Under the pieces are notes generated by a model. That model was not told the origin of the DNA and did not search any database. It was given only the letters and a program-made list of their open reading frames with translations. DNA of 64,000 nucleotides. Source: Rhizobium sp. TH135 (lineage in GTDB: Bacteria; Pseudomonadota; Alphaproteobacteria; Rhizobiales; Rhizobiaceae). The translations under genes were made by a program, and so were the position numbers. Positions 27,719-37,464 of the stretch are shown here, piece by piece. The stretch's first letter is position 1; each line of letters begins with the position of its first letter. The stretch lies in NCBI RefSeq assembly GCF_002855515.1, contig NZ_PKRP01000005.1, forward strand, positions 310,001-374,000. Reading direction: 5' to 3'.

Positions 27719-29152
27719 ATGTCATTTGCCAAGTTGAATTCCAACCTCGTGCGCATTGGCGCCGCGTCCGCAGCCCTGCTGGCGCCGGTTGTCGCCTTCG
27801 CGCAGGAAGCAGCCCCGGCTGCCGCCGAAGCGGTCGCCGCAGCGGCACCCGCCATGACCGTCGATAAGGGCGACACCACCTGGATGCTGGTTTCGGCCCT
27901 GCTGGTTCTTCTCATGACGATCCCGGGCCTCGGCCTGTTCTATGGTGGCCTTGTCCGCGCCAAGAACATGCTGTCAGTCCTGATGCAGGTCACCACGATC
28001 GCCGCCATGGCGATGATCCTCTGGGTCATCTACGGCTACTCGCTCGCCTTCACCAATGGTGGCAGCCTCAACTCCTTCGTTGGCGGCTTCTCCAAGATGT
28101 TCCTCGCCGGCGTCGATGTGTCGACCATGGCGGAAAGCTTCTCCAAGGGCGTCGCCATTCCGGAGCTGGCGTTCGTCTGCTTCCAGATGACCTTCGCAGC
28201 CATCACCCCTGGCCTCATCGTCGGCGCCTTCGCCGAGCGCGTGAAGTTCTCGGCCGTGATCCTGTTCTCGGCCCTGTGGCTCACCTTCGTCTACTTCCCG
28301 ATCGCGCACATGGTCTGGTTCTGGGGCGGCCCGAGCGCCTATGCTGATCCGACGGGCATGATCTTCGGCTTCGGCGCGATCGACTTTGCCGGCGGCACCG
28401 TCGTTCACATCAACGCTGGTGTCGCAGGCCTTATCGGCGCGATCATGGTCGGCAAGCGTACCGGCTACGGCAAGGACATGATGGCTCCGCACTCCATGAC
28501 CATGACCCTGATCGGCGCAGGCCTTCTCTGGGTTGGCTGGTTCGGCTTCAACGCCGGTTCCAACCTCGAAGCCAACGGTTATGCCGCACTCGCCATGATC
28601 AACACCTTCCTGGCAACTGCTGCTGCAATCCTGTCCTGGGCACTTGTCGAAACCTTCTCGCGTGGCAAGGCTTCGATGCTCGGCGCCGTCTCCGGTGCAA
28701 TCGCCGGTCTCGTCGTCATCACCCCGGCCGCCGGTTTCGCCGGCCCGATGGGCGCGATTGTCATGGGCCTTGTGGTCTCTCCGGTCTGCTACTTCTTCTG
28801 CTCGACCGTGAAGAACAAGTTCGGCTACGACGACACTGCTGACGTCTTCGGCATCCACGGCGTTGGCGGCATCATGGGCGCGATTTTGGTCGGCGTCTTC
28901 GTCAACCCGGCCCTCGGCGGCGCTGGTATCGTCGACTACTCGACGGCCGACTTCGCAGCTGGCTATGCCGGCACGGCGACCCAGGTCTTCGCTCAGCTCA
29001 AGGGCGTTGTCGTCACCGTCCTGTGGTGCGGTATCGTGTCGATCATCCTCTTCAAGATCGTCGACATGATCGTTGGCCTGCGCGTGCCGGTCGAAGCCGA
29101 GCGCGAAGGTCTCGACCTCGCCTCGCACGGCGAAGCCGCCTACCACAACTAA
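27719..29152 (+). CDS. amtB: Ammonium transporter
   Basis: 477 residues. A signal peptide (ending AFAQ) and an Ala-rich segment precede 11 membrane segments beginning TTWMLVSALLVLLMTIPGLGLFYGGL. The two pore histidines lie in VHINAGVAGL and FGIHGVGGIMG. ATG 27719 follows AGGGGAG by nine bases. Partner of GlnK, with which it forms an operon; a strong terminator follows. Confidence 0.95.
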   Translation: MSFAKLNSNLVRIGAASAALLAPVVAFAQEAAPAAAEAVAAAAPAMTVDKGDTTWMLVSALLVLLMTIPGLGLFYGGLVRAKNMLSVLMQVTTIAAMAMILWVIYGYSLAFTNGGSLNSFVGGFSKMFLAGVDVSTMAESFSKGVAIPELAFVCFQMTFAAITPGLIVGAFAERVKFSAVILFSALWLTFVYFPIAHMVWFWGGPSAYADPTGMIFGFGAIDFAGGTVVHINAGVAGLIGAIMVGKRTGYGKDMMAPHSMTMTLIGAGLLWVGWFGFNAGSNLEANGYAALAMINTFLATAAAILSWALVETFSRGKASMLGAVSGAIAGLVVITPAAGFAGPMGAIVMGLVVSPVCYFFCSTVKNKFGYDDTADVFGIHGVGGIMGAILVGVFVNPALGGAGIVDYSTADFAAGYAGTATQVFAQLKGVVVTVLWCGIVSIILFKIVDMIVGLRVPVEAEREGLDLASHGEAAYHN

Positions 29153-29189
29153 GATCCCTGGCGGATCTTCACCTCCTAAAATGCGGCAG

Positions 29190-29220
29190 CGCCCGGGTCT
29201 CATCGCCCGGGCGTTTTTTT
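29190..29220 (+). terminator. Terminator of glnK-amtB
   Basis: CGCCCGGG (29190-29197) pairs with CCCGGGCG (29206-29213), followed by seven Ts. It lies 40 bases after the amtB stop. Confidence 0.93.
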
Positions 29221-29356
29221 GCGAAGCGCCCGCCATGGGACGAGAACGCATGGTTAATGCACCATTAACCCTCCATCCTGTAGGGTCCCAGATGGCGATC
29301 CCGGTTCACGCCGGGCGTCCGAAGGCATCACCGGCAACAGGACGGACAGAGACCCC

Positions 29357-32008
29357 ATGAGCAGAAGCAATTCCGCAGCGCTTCCGGAGCATTCCACCCG
29401 CTCCGCGTTGTCCGCGTTCCTGTTTCGGCAGATTTTCGCGCTGACCGGTTTTGCACTCTTCCTGCTTCTGGTGCTCGCAGTGGCGGCACTCGCCACCTGG
29501 AACGTGTCCGATCCAAGCCTCTCCTATGCAACGGACAATCCACCCACCAATATCCTTGGCCTGCCGGGCGCAGTGTTTGCAGACCTGATGATGCAATTCT
29601 TCGGCCTTGGCAGCCTGCTGGCCTTGCTGCCGGTTCTCGCATGGTCCTTCGCGCTCATCGGTGGACGCAAGCTCAACCGCATTCCGGCCCGGATTGGCGC
29701 CTGGTTCGCGGGCGCATTGATTGCAGCCGCCGCCGTGGGCTGCTTTCCGCCGCCCAACACATGGCCACTTCCGAGCGGCACCGGCGGCGTTCTGGGCGAT
29801 CTCATTCTGCGCTTTCCGGCACTGTTTATCGGCGCCTATCCGACCTCGACATTCGCAATGGTGCTTGGCGGCATTCTGGCGCTGCCCGCCACATGGTTGA
29901 TGCTGTTTGCTGCGGGCATTCTCGGCAAGGCGTCCGAGCAGGTTGAGGATGACGAGCCCGTCGCCCCGATCGTGCGCCGCCAGCCGAAGGAACCTGTTTT
30001 CGACGACGGTGAAGACGACGAGGACAGCGAGGGTCCGATCGCGCTGATGATGGGTGCGGTGACGCACAACTGGTATACAGCGCGCGCCCGGGTCCGCCGT
30101 CTTTTCGGCCTGAAGGCAAGCGAGCGTCGCGACCGCGACTTCGACCAGCCCTATGATTTCAATGATGACGAGTTCGGCACCCTGAACGAACCCGTGAGGG
30201 CAAAGGCTCTGCCACTCAACGCGCGTGTCGAGCCGTCGCTGGAAGGCGCTCCTGCGCGTCCTGTTGGCCGCTCCATTGTCTCGCCCCCACCAATGTCCAC
30301 CGGCAGCTTCGACGACGAGGACGATGATTTCGATCTCGACGACATGCCACGTCCGGCCGGGATCCTTCCCGACAACGGTGCGCGGGCAGCAAGCGCACGC
30401 GCGAGCGGCGCATCTGCCAGGGTCGTTGCCCCCGCCGCCCGGCCTAAACCTGGTGCACGCGTTGATCGCGATGCGCAAGGATCGCTGTTGCGCCCGGAAG
30501 GCTTCCAGCTGCCGTCGGTGCATCTTCTCGCGGAACCCCGCGCCGTCGCGCGAGATGCCACCTTGTCGGCGGAAGCACTGGAGCACAATGCGCGTCTGCT
30601 CGAAGGCGTGTTGGACGACTTCGGCGTCAAGGGTGAGATCATCCATGTCCGCCCCGGCCCTGTCGTCACACTTTACGAGCTAGAGCCGGCGCCGGGCATC
30701 AAGTCGTCCCGCGTCATCGGTCTCGCCGACGACATCGCCCGTTCGATGAGTGCGATCGCCGCCCGTGTCGCAGTCGTCCCCGGCCGCAACGCGATCGGTA
30801 TCGAACTGCCGAACCAGACCCGCGAGACCGTTTATCTGCGCGAACTCATCGGCAGCCGTGACTTCGACGGCAACAAGGCGAAGCTCGCCATGGCACTCGG
30901 CAAGACGATCGGCGGCGAACCTGTCATCGCCGATCTCGCCAAGATGCCCCATTTGCTCGTTGCGGGTACCACCGGCTCGGGTAAGTCGGTCGCGATCAAC
31001 ACCATGATCCTGTCGCTCCTTTACAAGATGACGCCGGAGCAGTGCCGCCTGATCATGATCGACCCGAAGATGCTGGAACTCTCCGTCTATGACGGCATCC
31101 CGCATCTGCTGTCACCGGTCGTGACCGACCCGAAGAAGGCCGTTGTGGCGCTCAAATGGACCGTCCGCGAGATGGAAGAGCGTTACAAGAAGATGTCGAA
31201 GATCGGTGTGCGCAACATCGACGGCTTCAACACCCGTGTTGCCCAGGCGCTGGAGAAGGGCGAGGTGCTGACCCGCACCGTCCAGACCGGCTTCGATCGT
31301 CAGACCGGCGAAGCGATTTACGAGACGGAAGAATTCGACCTGCAGCCCCTGCCCTATATCGTCGTGATCATCGACGAAATGGCCGACCTGATGATGGTCG
31401 CCGGCAAGGACATCGAAGGCGCCGTACAGCGCCTCGCCCAGATGGCACGTGCGGCCGGTATCCATGTGATCATGGCAACGCAGCGTCCCTCGGTCGACGT
31501 CATCACCGGCACGATCAAGGCGAACTTCCCGACCCGTATCTCCTTCCAGGTCACCTCGAAGATCGACAGCCGCACCATCCTCGGCGAGCAGGGCGCAGAG
31601 CAGCTGCTCGGCATGGGTGACATGCTCTATATGGCCGGCGGCGGTCGCATCCAGCGTGTCCACGGGCCCTTCGTCTCGGACCACGAGGTCGAGGAGATCG
31701 TCGCCTATCTGAAGACACAAGGCTCGCCGCAATATCTGGAAGCCATCACCATCGATGACGATGAAGATGGCGAGGATGGCGGTGGTCCGATCGGAACCGG
31801 CAATCTCGGCGAGTCGGACGATCCCTACGATCAGGCCGTCGCGATCGTGCTTCGAGACGGCAAGGCGTCGACCTCCTATGTCCAGCGCCGCCTCGGCATC
31901 GGCTATAACAGGGCAGCTTCGCTGATCGAACGCATGGAGAAGGAAGGCATCATCGGCCCGGCCAATCACGCGGGCAAACGCGAGATCTTGGTCCCGACCG
32001 AAGAGTAA
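29357..32008 (+). CDS. ftsK: DNA translocase FtsK
   Basis: 883 residues. Four N-terminal membrane segments (roughly residues 20-190) anchor the protein at the septum; a long, charged, low-complexity linker follows (about 195-385). The motor has Walker [10 protein letters not shown] near residue 535 and Walker [13 protein letters not shown] near 665, with [18 protein letters not shown] in between motifs. A winged-helix gamma domain ends the protein ([36 protein letters not shown]), which reads KOPS sites and activates XerCD. Length is typical for rhizobial FtsK/SpoIIIE proteins. ATG 29357 has only a weak ribosome binding site. Confidence 0.95.
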   Translation: MSRSNSAALPEHSTRSALSAFLFRQIFALTGFALFLLLVLAVAALATWNVSDPSLSYATDNPPTNILGLPGAVFADLMMQFFGLGSLLALLPVLAWSFALIGGRKLNRIPARIGAWFAGALIAAAAVGCFPPPNTWPLPSGTGGVLGDLILRFPALFIGAYPTSTFAMVLGGILALPATWLMLFAAGILGKASEQVEDDEPVAPIVRRQPKEPVFDDGEDDEDSEGPIALMMGAVTHNWYTARARVRRLFGLKASERRDRDFDQPYDFNDDEFGTLNEPVRAKALPLNARVEPSLEGAPARPVGRSIVSPPPMSTGSFDDEDDDFDLDDMPRPAGILPDNGARAASARASGASARVVAPAARPKPGARVDRDAQGSLLRPEGFQLPSVHLLAEPRAVARDATLSAEALEHNARLLEGVLDDFGVKGEIIHVRPGPVVTLYELEPAPGIKSSRVIGLADDIARSMSAIAARVAVVPGRNAIGIELPNQTRETVYLRELIGSRDFDGNKAKLAMALGKTIGGEPVIADLAKMPHLLVAGTTGSGKSVAINTMILSLLYKMTPEQCRLIMIDPKMLELSVYDGIPHLLSPVVTDPKKAVVALKWTVREMEERYKKMSKIGVRNIDGFNTRVAQALEKGEVLTRTVQTGFDRQTGEAIYETEEFDLQPLPYIVVIIDEMADLMMVAGKDIEGAVQRLAQMARAAGIHVIMATQRPSVDVITGTIKANFPTRISFQVTSKIDSRTILGEQGAEQLLGMGDMLYMAGGGRIQRVHGPFVSDHEVEEIVAYLKTQGSPQYLEAITIDDDEDGEDGGGPIGTGNLGESDDPYDQAVAIVLRDGKASTSYVQRRLGIGYNRAASLIERMEKEGIIGPANHAGKREILVPTEE

Positions 32009-32135
32009 CAGCCGCACCACGTTCCATCATGGAACAACAACGGTACGGGACGAGTTGCCGCAGCAGCAAGGGCGCGCATGGCCATGAAGCCGCCGCCTTT
32101 TTCGGCGAGACCGTTAGCATATGAAGGAGTACCGC

Positions 32136-32789
32136 ATGACAGACATCAATGAACGCGACGCCCGCATGCCGATCGTGGCAAGCCGCCGCCAGTTCGTGCT
32201 GGGAACGGCCGCCTTGATGGCCTGCGCCGCCTTTCCGATGCCGAGCTTTGCTGCGGGCGCGGCACAGCAGATCGCCGATCACTTCTCCAGCGTGAAGACC
32301 ATGATGGGCGAGTTCGTCCAGTTCGGCCCGCGCGGCGAGCAGACCGGCGGCAAGTTCTTTATCGAACGCCCGGGCAAGCTGCGCTTCAACTATGAGAAGC
32401 CGTCGCCGATGCGCGTCATTTCCGACGGCAAGAATGTGGTCATCGGCAATATGAAGCTGAAGACCTGGGACCTCTATCCGCTGAACAAGACGCCGCTCAG
32501 CATTCTGCTGTCGGAGCGCATCGACCTCGGTAATCAGATGGTTCGCGATGTGAAGCAGGAAGCTGATCTGACCACCATCGTGCTGGGTGACCGGACGATC
32601 TTCGGCGACTCGACCATCACCCTGATGTTCGACCCCAAGAGCTTCGAACTGCGTCAGTGGACGATCACTGACATGCAGAAGAAGGACACGTCCGTCATGA
32701 TCTTCAACGTTCAGAACGGCGTGCAGTTGGATCCGAGCGTCTTCGAAATCCCCTATGCCGAGGTCCATGGCCAGAAGCGCGGCGGCTGA
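32136..32789 (+). CDS. lolA: Outer-membrane lipoprotein carrier LolA
   Basis: 217 residues. Periplasmic chaperone that ferries lipoproteins from the LolCDE complex to the outer membrane. Mature part is typical: FSSVKTMMGEFVQFGPRGEQTGGKFFIERPGKLRFNYEKPSP. The signal region contains SRRQFVLG (Arg17-Arg18), which looks like a twin-arginine motif. ATG 32136 follows GGAG by six bases; the ATG at 32121 contains that site. LolA next to ftsK is a common gene order. Confidence 0.92.
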   Translation: MTDINERDARMPIVASRRQFVLGTAALMACAAFPMPSFAAGAAQQIADHFSSVKTMMGEFVQFGPRGEQTGGKFFIERPGKLRFNYEKPSPMRVISDGKNVVIGNMKLKTWDLYPLNKTPLSILLSERIDLGNQMVRDVKQEADLTTIVLGDRTIFGDSTITLMFDPKSFELRQWTITDMQKKDTSVMIFNVQNGVQLDPSVFEIPYAEVHGQKRGG

Positions 32790-32813
32790 GGAAAACCTGT
32801 CGAGTTGTGGAGA

Positions 32814-32847
32814 AGGCGGCAGACCCCAGAGGTCCTGCCGCCTTTTT
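32814..32847 (+). terminator. Terminator of lolA
   Basis: AGGCGGCAG (32814-32822) pairs with CTGCCGCCT (32835-32843), followed by TTTT. The small upper stem ACC/GGT adds stability. Confidence 0.9.
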
Positions 32848-32904
32848 CTGTTCATGGGCGTCGTAATCCCCTAAACCCGCTGGGGAACCTGGAAAGCGGA
32901 CGCC

Positions 32905-33711
32905 ATGACACTCTCGATCTCCACCTGGAACATCAATTCGGTGCGCCTGCGCCTTCCGATCGTCGAAGACTTTCTGAAGCGCGTGAACCCGGACATCCTG
33001 TGCCTGCAGGAGATCAAGTGCCAGAACGACCAGTTTCCAATCGATGCGATTGCTGCACTCGGTTATTCCAACATCGTGATTCATGGCCAGAAGGGCTATC
33101 ACGGCGTCGCGATCTGCTCGAAGCTGCCGCTCGCCGAGGATCACCGCCAGGACTATTGCGGCGTGGGCGACAGCCGCCACATCTCCGCAGTCTTCGAATG
33201 GGCCGGGCGCCGGATCCGCATCCATAATTTCTATGTTCCGGCCGGCGGCGACGAACCCAATCGGGACATCAATCCGAAATTCGGCCACAAGCTCGATTTC
33301 ATCCAGGAGATGAAGATGCTTTCGGCGGAAGCTGAGCCGAACACCGGATCGATCCTTGTTGGCGACCTCAACATCGCGCCGCTGGAACATGACGTGTGGT
33401 CGCACAAGCAGATGCTGAAGATCGTCAGTCACACGCCGGTGGAAACCGAAGGACTGCTCGACATCATGCGACAGGGCAAGTGGGTCGACCTGATGCGCCA
33501 GCAGGTGCCCGCCTCTGAAAAGCTCTACACGTGGTGGAGCTACCGCGCCAAGGATTGGGCGGCAGCCGATCGCGGCCGTCGCCTCGACCATGTGTGGTCT
33601 TCCGCCGATCTGGCACCGCTGCTCACTGGCGTCGATGTGCTGAAAGAAGCGCGCGGCTGGACACAGCCGTCCGACCATGTGCCGGTGACAGCACACTTCA
33701 AGGCCGCATAG
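32905..33711 (+). CDS. xthA: Exodeoxyribonuclease III
   Basis: 268 residues. AP endonuclease and 3'-5' exonuclease in base-excision repair. Motifs: MTLSISTWNINSVRLRLP, the metal-binding LCLQEIKCQNDQFP, GQKGYHGVAI, VGDLNIAPLEHDVW and the C-terminal DHVWSSADLAP ... QPSDHVPVTAHF. Length equals E. coli Xth (268). Its 3' end converges on the cNMP-binding gene with 22 bases between them. Confidence 0.95.
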   Translation: MTLSISTWNINSVRLRLPIVEDFLKRVNPDILCLQEIKCQNDQFPIDAIAALGYSNIVIHGQKGYHGVAICSKLPLAEDHRQDYCGVGDSRHISAVFEWAGRRIRIHNFYVPAGGDEPNRDINPKFGHKLDFIQEMKMLSAEAEPNTGSILVGDLNIAPLEHDVWSHKQMLKIVSHTPVETEGLLDIMRQGKWVDLMRQQVPASEKLYTWWSYRAKDWAAADRGRRLDHVWSSADLAPLLTGVDVLKEARGWTQPSDHVPVTAHFKAA

Positions 33712-33733
33712 CAGGCGATAGACAGCAAGCTAT

Positions 33734-34189
33734 TTAATTGAAGCGGGGCGCCAGGGCTTCAGACCCTTCGATCAATGCGGCCAGAGACTGCTTGATCCTG
33801 CCCTCGACCTGGCGGGCCATCTGCGGATATTCCTCAAGCAGCCGGTGAAAAAGCGCGCGTGTGATGCGGATGACTTCGACGTCCTGCGCAGCGACAGCTG
33901 TGTATTTGCGCTCTACCATGGTCACCAGTGCGAGCTCGGAGAGCATCACGCCTGGCCCGACACGCGTCTCGAGATGAGGCTTGCCATCCCGTCCGATCAC
34001 GTAAAGCTCGATGTCGCCGCGCGCGATGACGTAGGCGCATTCCGCAGGCGCTTTCTCGCGAAACAGGGCCTGGCCGGCAGCAACCTGTCGATGCTCCGCG
34101 CCGAAGGCGATCAGTCGCAACTGATCGGTGTCGAGGCCGGAAAAGAGCGGCAATTCCGACAGGAGCTCGATATCGTCGCTGAGTGCCAT
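33734..34189 (-). CDS. Stand-alone cyclic-nucleotide-binding domain protein
   Basis: 151 residues; only a Crp-type effector domain, no DNA-binding helix-turn-helix. The phosphate-binding cassette is recognisable as LSELALVTMVERKYTAVA, with the ligand arginine kept but the leading Gly replaced by Ser. The start at 34189 (MALSDDIELL) was chosen because AGAGG lies nine bases upstream; ATG 34198 is too close to it. It is followed by the end of xthA on the other strand. Ligand and partner are unknown; it could be a subunit or sensor rather than a regulator. Confidence 0.85.
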   Translation of the reverse strand: MALSDDIELLSELPLFSGLDTDQLRLIAFGAEHRQVAAGQALFREKAPAECAYVIARGDIELYVIGRDGKPHLETRVGPGVMLSELALVTMVERKYTAVAAQDVEVIRITRALFHRLLEEYPQMARQVEGRIKQSLAALIEGSEALAPRFN

Positions 34190-34246
34190 GGCGTTCATCC
34201 TCTGCAGACGGTTTGGATGTCATCTGCCTCTTGACCGTCCATAACG

Positions 34247-34289
34247 CAAAACGGGGAGAGTGACGACCCGTCAGCCGTCCTCATCCCCG
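34247..34289 (-). terminator. Terminator of the OmpR-type regulator
   Basis: On the minus strand CGGGGATGAG and CTCTCCCCG flank a smaller GAC/GTC stem, followed by TTTT. It lies between the regulator stop (34312) and the next gene on the same strand. Confidence 0.65.
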
Positions 34290-34311
34290 AGATGATGCAC
34301 TCTCATTCCGA

Positions 34312-34995
34312 TCAGGGAACGATCTTGTACCCGCCGTTTTCCGTAACAAGGATCTCGGCATTGGACGGATCCCGCTCGATCTTCTGGCGAAGACGGTAGA
34401 CATGGGTTTCCAGCGTATGCGTGGTCACCCCGGAATTGTAGCCCCAGACTTCCTCAAGCAGCACGTCGCGCGTCACGACCTTCTGGCCAGCGCGGTAGAG
34501 GTATCGGATGATCGCCGATTCCTTCTCCGTCAGCCTGATCTTCTTTCCGTCGTCGGTAGTCAGAAGCTTCTGGCTCGGCTTGAACAGATAGGGACCGACG
34601 CCGAAGGTCGCATCTTCGCTCTGCTCGTATTGGCGTAGCTGCGCACGGATGCGGGCCAGCAGAACGGCGAAACGGAAGGGCTTGGTGACATAATCGTTGG
34701 CACCTGCCTCAAGGCCGAGGATCGTATCGGAATCCGTGTCGTGCCCGGTAAGCATGATCACCGGTGACTTGAAGCCGCCCTTGCGCAGCAGCTTCACGGC
34801 TTCCCGACCGTCCATGTCCGGCAGACCAACGTCCATGATCATCAGATCGACCTGCGCAGTCTTGGCCGTCTGCATGGCGCGGGTGGCGTTACTTTCCTGA
34901 AGCAGCGAGAACTCTTCGTAAAGCGAGAGCTGCTCGACCAGGATCTGCCTCAGATCATCGTCGTCATCCACGAGCAGAATGGTCCGCGTCGTCAT
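34312..34995 (-). CDS. OmpR-family response regulator (CenR-like)
   Basis: 227 residues. Receiver domain 1-120 with acidic pocket LVDDDDD, phosphoryl-acceptor Asp55 in MIMDVGLPDMDG, the switch Thr in MLTGHD and Lys in YVTKPF; C-terminal winged helix (YLFKPSQKLL, LTEKESAIIRYLYRAG, VWGYNSGVTTHTLETHVYRLRQKIE). No histidine kinase gene is adjacent. The sequence resembles CenR, the essential envelope regulator of Caulobacter and rhizobia, from memory of the family; that name is tentative. An L,D-transpeptidase gene lies divergently upstream, which would fit an envelope role. Confidence 0.85.
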   Translation of the reverse strand: MTTRTILLVDDDDDLRQILVEQLSLYEEFSLLQESNATRAMQTAKTAQVDLMIMDVGLPDMDGREAVKLLRKGGFKSPVIMLTGHDTDSDTILGLEAGANDYVTKPFRFAVLLARIRAQLRQYEQSEDATFGVGPYLFKPSQKLLTTDDGKKIRLTEKESAIIRYLYRAGQKVVTRDVLLEEVWGYNSGVTTHTLETHVYRLRQKIERDPSNAEILVTENGGYKIVP

Positions 34996-35120
34996 CCGTC
35001 ATCCTTCCAGAATGGTCCATCGGCGAAGGCCTTGCTGCCCTCTTGCACGGCATGTAAGTCGTTGTTGCAGCAGTTGAAGAGCTCAGCGTACAACAATAAT
35101 CACGAACAAGGCAAAAAGTC

Positions 35121-35678
35121 GTGACCAAGAGACCAAAGGTTTCGCGACAGCAACGAAAGACTTTGGCCCGTATCGTGGTCCGCTCGGCTCCGCGCGACCA
35201 GCGTCGGGCTATTCTGCAAGCGGGCATCCTCAGCATTCCCGCGGCCATCGGCCGAAGCGGCAGGACGAGCCGCAAGCGCGAGGGTGACGGCGCAACGCCG
35301 ATCGCCAGCATGCCCCTCCTCTATGCCTATCACCGAGGTGATCGCATCCAGCCACCACAAAGCCAGCTGAGGCTGCTGCGCACCCGCAGCGACATGCTCT
35401 GGAGCGACGCCAATGGTCACCCAACCTACAATCGCCCGGTACGCGCGCCCTTCAAGGCAAGCCACGAACGTATCGAGCGCGCGGACGAACTCTATGACAT
35501 CTGTGTCGTGATGGACTGGAACATGCGCATGCGAAAAAGGGGCTGCGGATCAGCGATCTTCTTCCACATTGCACGGCCGGGCTTCACGCCAACGGAGGGA
35601 TGCGTTGCCATTCGCCACCGGGACATGTGCCGCCTCCTGCCGCATCTTGACCGCAGGACGATCCTTCAGGTTCTCTGA
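35121..35678 (+). CDS. L,D-transpeptidase (YkuD) family protein
   Basis: 185 residues with a GTG start. The YkuD catalytic signature is present: His149 in FFHIARPG and Cys161 in EGCVAI, spaced normally. Such enzymes crosslink peptidoglycan 3-3 or attach proteins to it. The N-terminus (MTKRPKVSRQQRKTLARIVV) is basic and shows no signal peptide, and no earlier in-frame start exists close by, so export is unclear. Divergent from the response-regulator gene. Family assignment is firm; function in the envelope is inference. Confidence 0.85.
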   Translation: MTKRPKVSRQQRKTLARIVVRSAPRDQRRAILQAGILSIPAAIGRSGRTSRKREGDGATPIASMPLLYAYHRGDRIQPPQSQLRLLRTRSDMLWSDANGHPTYNRPVRAPFKASHERIERADELYDICVVMDWNMRMRKRGCGSAIFFHIARPGFTPTEGCVAIRHRDMCRLLPHLDRRTILQVL

Positions 35679-35831
35679 TATCCCGTTCAGGCGAATTGGA
35701 CGGCACGCCTCTTTTATCGCGGCCGGATCGGACTAGTTAGGAAAGGCGGCCGGCATCGAAGCCCGGGTTTTACCGCTCCATTTTCCTTCCGCATTCATTG
35801 CGTTGACCATCCCCGACCTGGAGATTTCAAT

Positions 35832-36662
35832 ATGACAGATCAGCTTTACCTCTCGCTGCATGATGGCGCCCGCATCCCGCAGGTTGGCCTTGGTGTATGG
35901 CAAACGCCCGACAATGAGGCGGCACCGGCGGTCAAGGCAGCACTCGACGCCGGCTATCGGCATGTCGACACGGCTGCCGTCTATGAGAACGAGCAGGGCG
36001 TGGGAGAAGGCATCCGCCAGTCCGGCCTTCTGCGCTCTGACATCTTTCTGACCACCAAGCTGTGGAACACAGATCAGGGTTACGAGCAGACGCTGAAGGC
36101 TTTCGAAGCGAGCCTCAAGCGGCTCGGCACTGACTACGTCGACCTTTATCTCATCCACTGGCCGTCAGCGCATCGTGGCCTCTTCGTCGACACCTGGAAG
36201 GCCCTTGTGACGCTGAAAGAGGAAGGTCGGGCGAAGTCGATCGGCGTGTCGAACTTCTATCCGGAGCATATCGAAAAGATCGTGGCCGAGACCGGCGTCG
36301 TGCCGGTCATCAACCAGATCGAGCTTCACCCTGACTTCCAGCAGCGCGAAACCCGCGCCTTCCATGAGAAGCACAAGATCGCGACGCAGTCCTGGAGCCC
36401 CCTCGGCCAGGGCAAGCTGCTTGGCCATCCTGTCATCGCAGAGATTGCCCAGAAACTTGGCCGCACGCCGGCTCAAGTGATCATTCGCTGGCATATCGAA
36501 AATGGTCTTGTGGTCATCCCGAAGTCGGTCACGCCGTCGCGCATCGTCGAGAACTTCAAGGTTTTCGACTTCAAGCTGTCGGCGGAGGATCTGGACAGAC
36601 TGAACGGACTGGATGACGCGGGCGCTCGTATCGGACCTGATCCGAAGACGGCGACCTTCTGA
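35832..36662 (+). CDS. Aldo/keto reductase
   Basis: 276 residues, a complete AKR barrel. The catalytic residues are Asp46 and Tyr51 (HVDTAAVYENE), Lys76 (TTKLWN) and His near 109 (LIHWP). NADPH-binding IPKSVTPSRIVENFKVFDF is near the C-terminus. Most similar in style to 2,5-diketo-D-gluconate reductase-like proteins, but the physiological substrate cannot be told. TGGAG lies ahead of the start. A two-way terminator follows. Confidence 0.9.
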   Translation: MTDQLYLSLHDGARIPQVGLGVWQTPDNEAAPAVKAALDAGYRHVDTAAVYENEQGVGEGIRQSGLLRSDIFLTTKLWNTDQGYEQTLKAFEASLKRLGTDYVDLYLIHWPSAHRGLFVDTWKALVTLKEEGRAKSIGVSNFYPEHIEKIVAETGVVPVINQIELHPDFQQRETRAFHEKHKIATQSWSPLGQGKLLGHPVIAEIAQKLGRTPAQVIIRWHIENGLVVIPKSVTPSRIVENFKVFDFKLSAEDLDRLNGLDDAGARIGPDPKTATF

Positions 36663-36691
36663 TTCACGTGAGACACGACTGACGAGAATTG

Positions 36692-36728
36692 AGCGGGCCA
36701 CCTGCTGAAACGAGGGTGGCCCGCTTTT
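36692..36728. terminator. Terminator between the aldo/keto reductase and SnoaL-like genes
   Basis: AGCGGGCCACC (36692-36702) pairs with GGTGGCCCGCT, followed by TTTT on the plus strand. It separates two converging genes. Confidence 0.85.
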
Positions 36729-36731
36729 GAT

Positions 36732-37238
36732 TTATTCCTTGATTGCCGAATCCCAGTGCTCGTCGGCCTTTCCGTCGACGATGCGCCAGGTGTCGTACCA
36801 CGTGGTGGTATAGGTCTTGGAAGGATCCTTCGGGTCCTTCTCCTCCCGAACGATGGCAACCGTGACCAGATCGCCTTCGGCCGTGACGAACGCCACTGGT
36901 GTCGACAGTTTCTCGGGGATCGGCTTCTTTTCGACCTTCAGGACCTGGGTGAAAAACCCGACGACGGTATCACGACCCGAAGGGACGTTCGGATTGTGCT
37001 GAAGGTAACGCTCGGTCAGAAACTGATCGGCCTTGTCCCAATGCCCGGCTTCCAAGAGGTTGCGCATGATGTGGTAGACCACCTGCTTGTTGGCATGCAG
37101 CTTCGGATCGACGCTCGTGAACAAGGCTTCCTTGTCGGCCGCGGCGACGACAGCCTCCTGGGCAGAGACCATAACGGGGTACATCAAAGGCGTAAACAAG
37201 CCTACGCTGATGGCCAGAACTGCGGGTCGCTTGAGCAT
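36732..37238 (-). CDS. Secreted SnoaL-like (NTF2-fold) protein
   Basis: 168 residues. A signal peptide (residues 1-26, ending VSAQ) is followed by a polyketide-cyclase/SnoaL-like domain (HIMRNLLEAGHWDKADQFLTERYLQHNPNVPSGRDTVVGFF ... DTWRIVDGKADEHWD). Such secreted members occur in many proteobacteria with no known reaction. It converges on the aldo/keto reductase and is divergent from the amino-acid transporter genes. Confidence 0.8.
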   Translation of the reverse strand: MLKRPAVLAISVGLFTPLMYPVMVSAQEAVVAAADKEALFTSVDPKLHANKQVVYHIMRNLLEAGHWDKADQFLTERYLQHNPNVPSGRDTVVGFFTQVLKVEKKPIPEKLSTPVAFVTAEGDLVTVAIVREEKDPKDPSKTYTTTWYDTWRIVDGKADEHWDSAIKE

Positions 37239-37464
37239 GAACTTATCCCTTGGGAACAGCGAGGAAATTTGCCCGAAGGGATATCGTTTGCTGGAAGGCG
37301 CCGCCAGAAGGCAGTTTTTCCAGTTAAGGTCTGAAAAACAGAACCACCCACCCCATCGGCACTGCTAGAACAAGTTGCGTCAGGTGTTCGTCGTCGCGTT
37401 GGCAGTCCTTGCCAGCATGGAACAAGATGTGACACTCTGCGCTGCCACAATTCGGGAGATTTCC

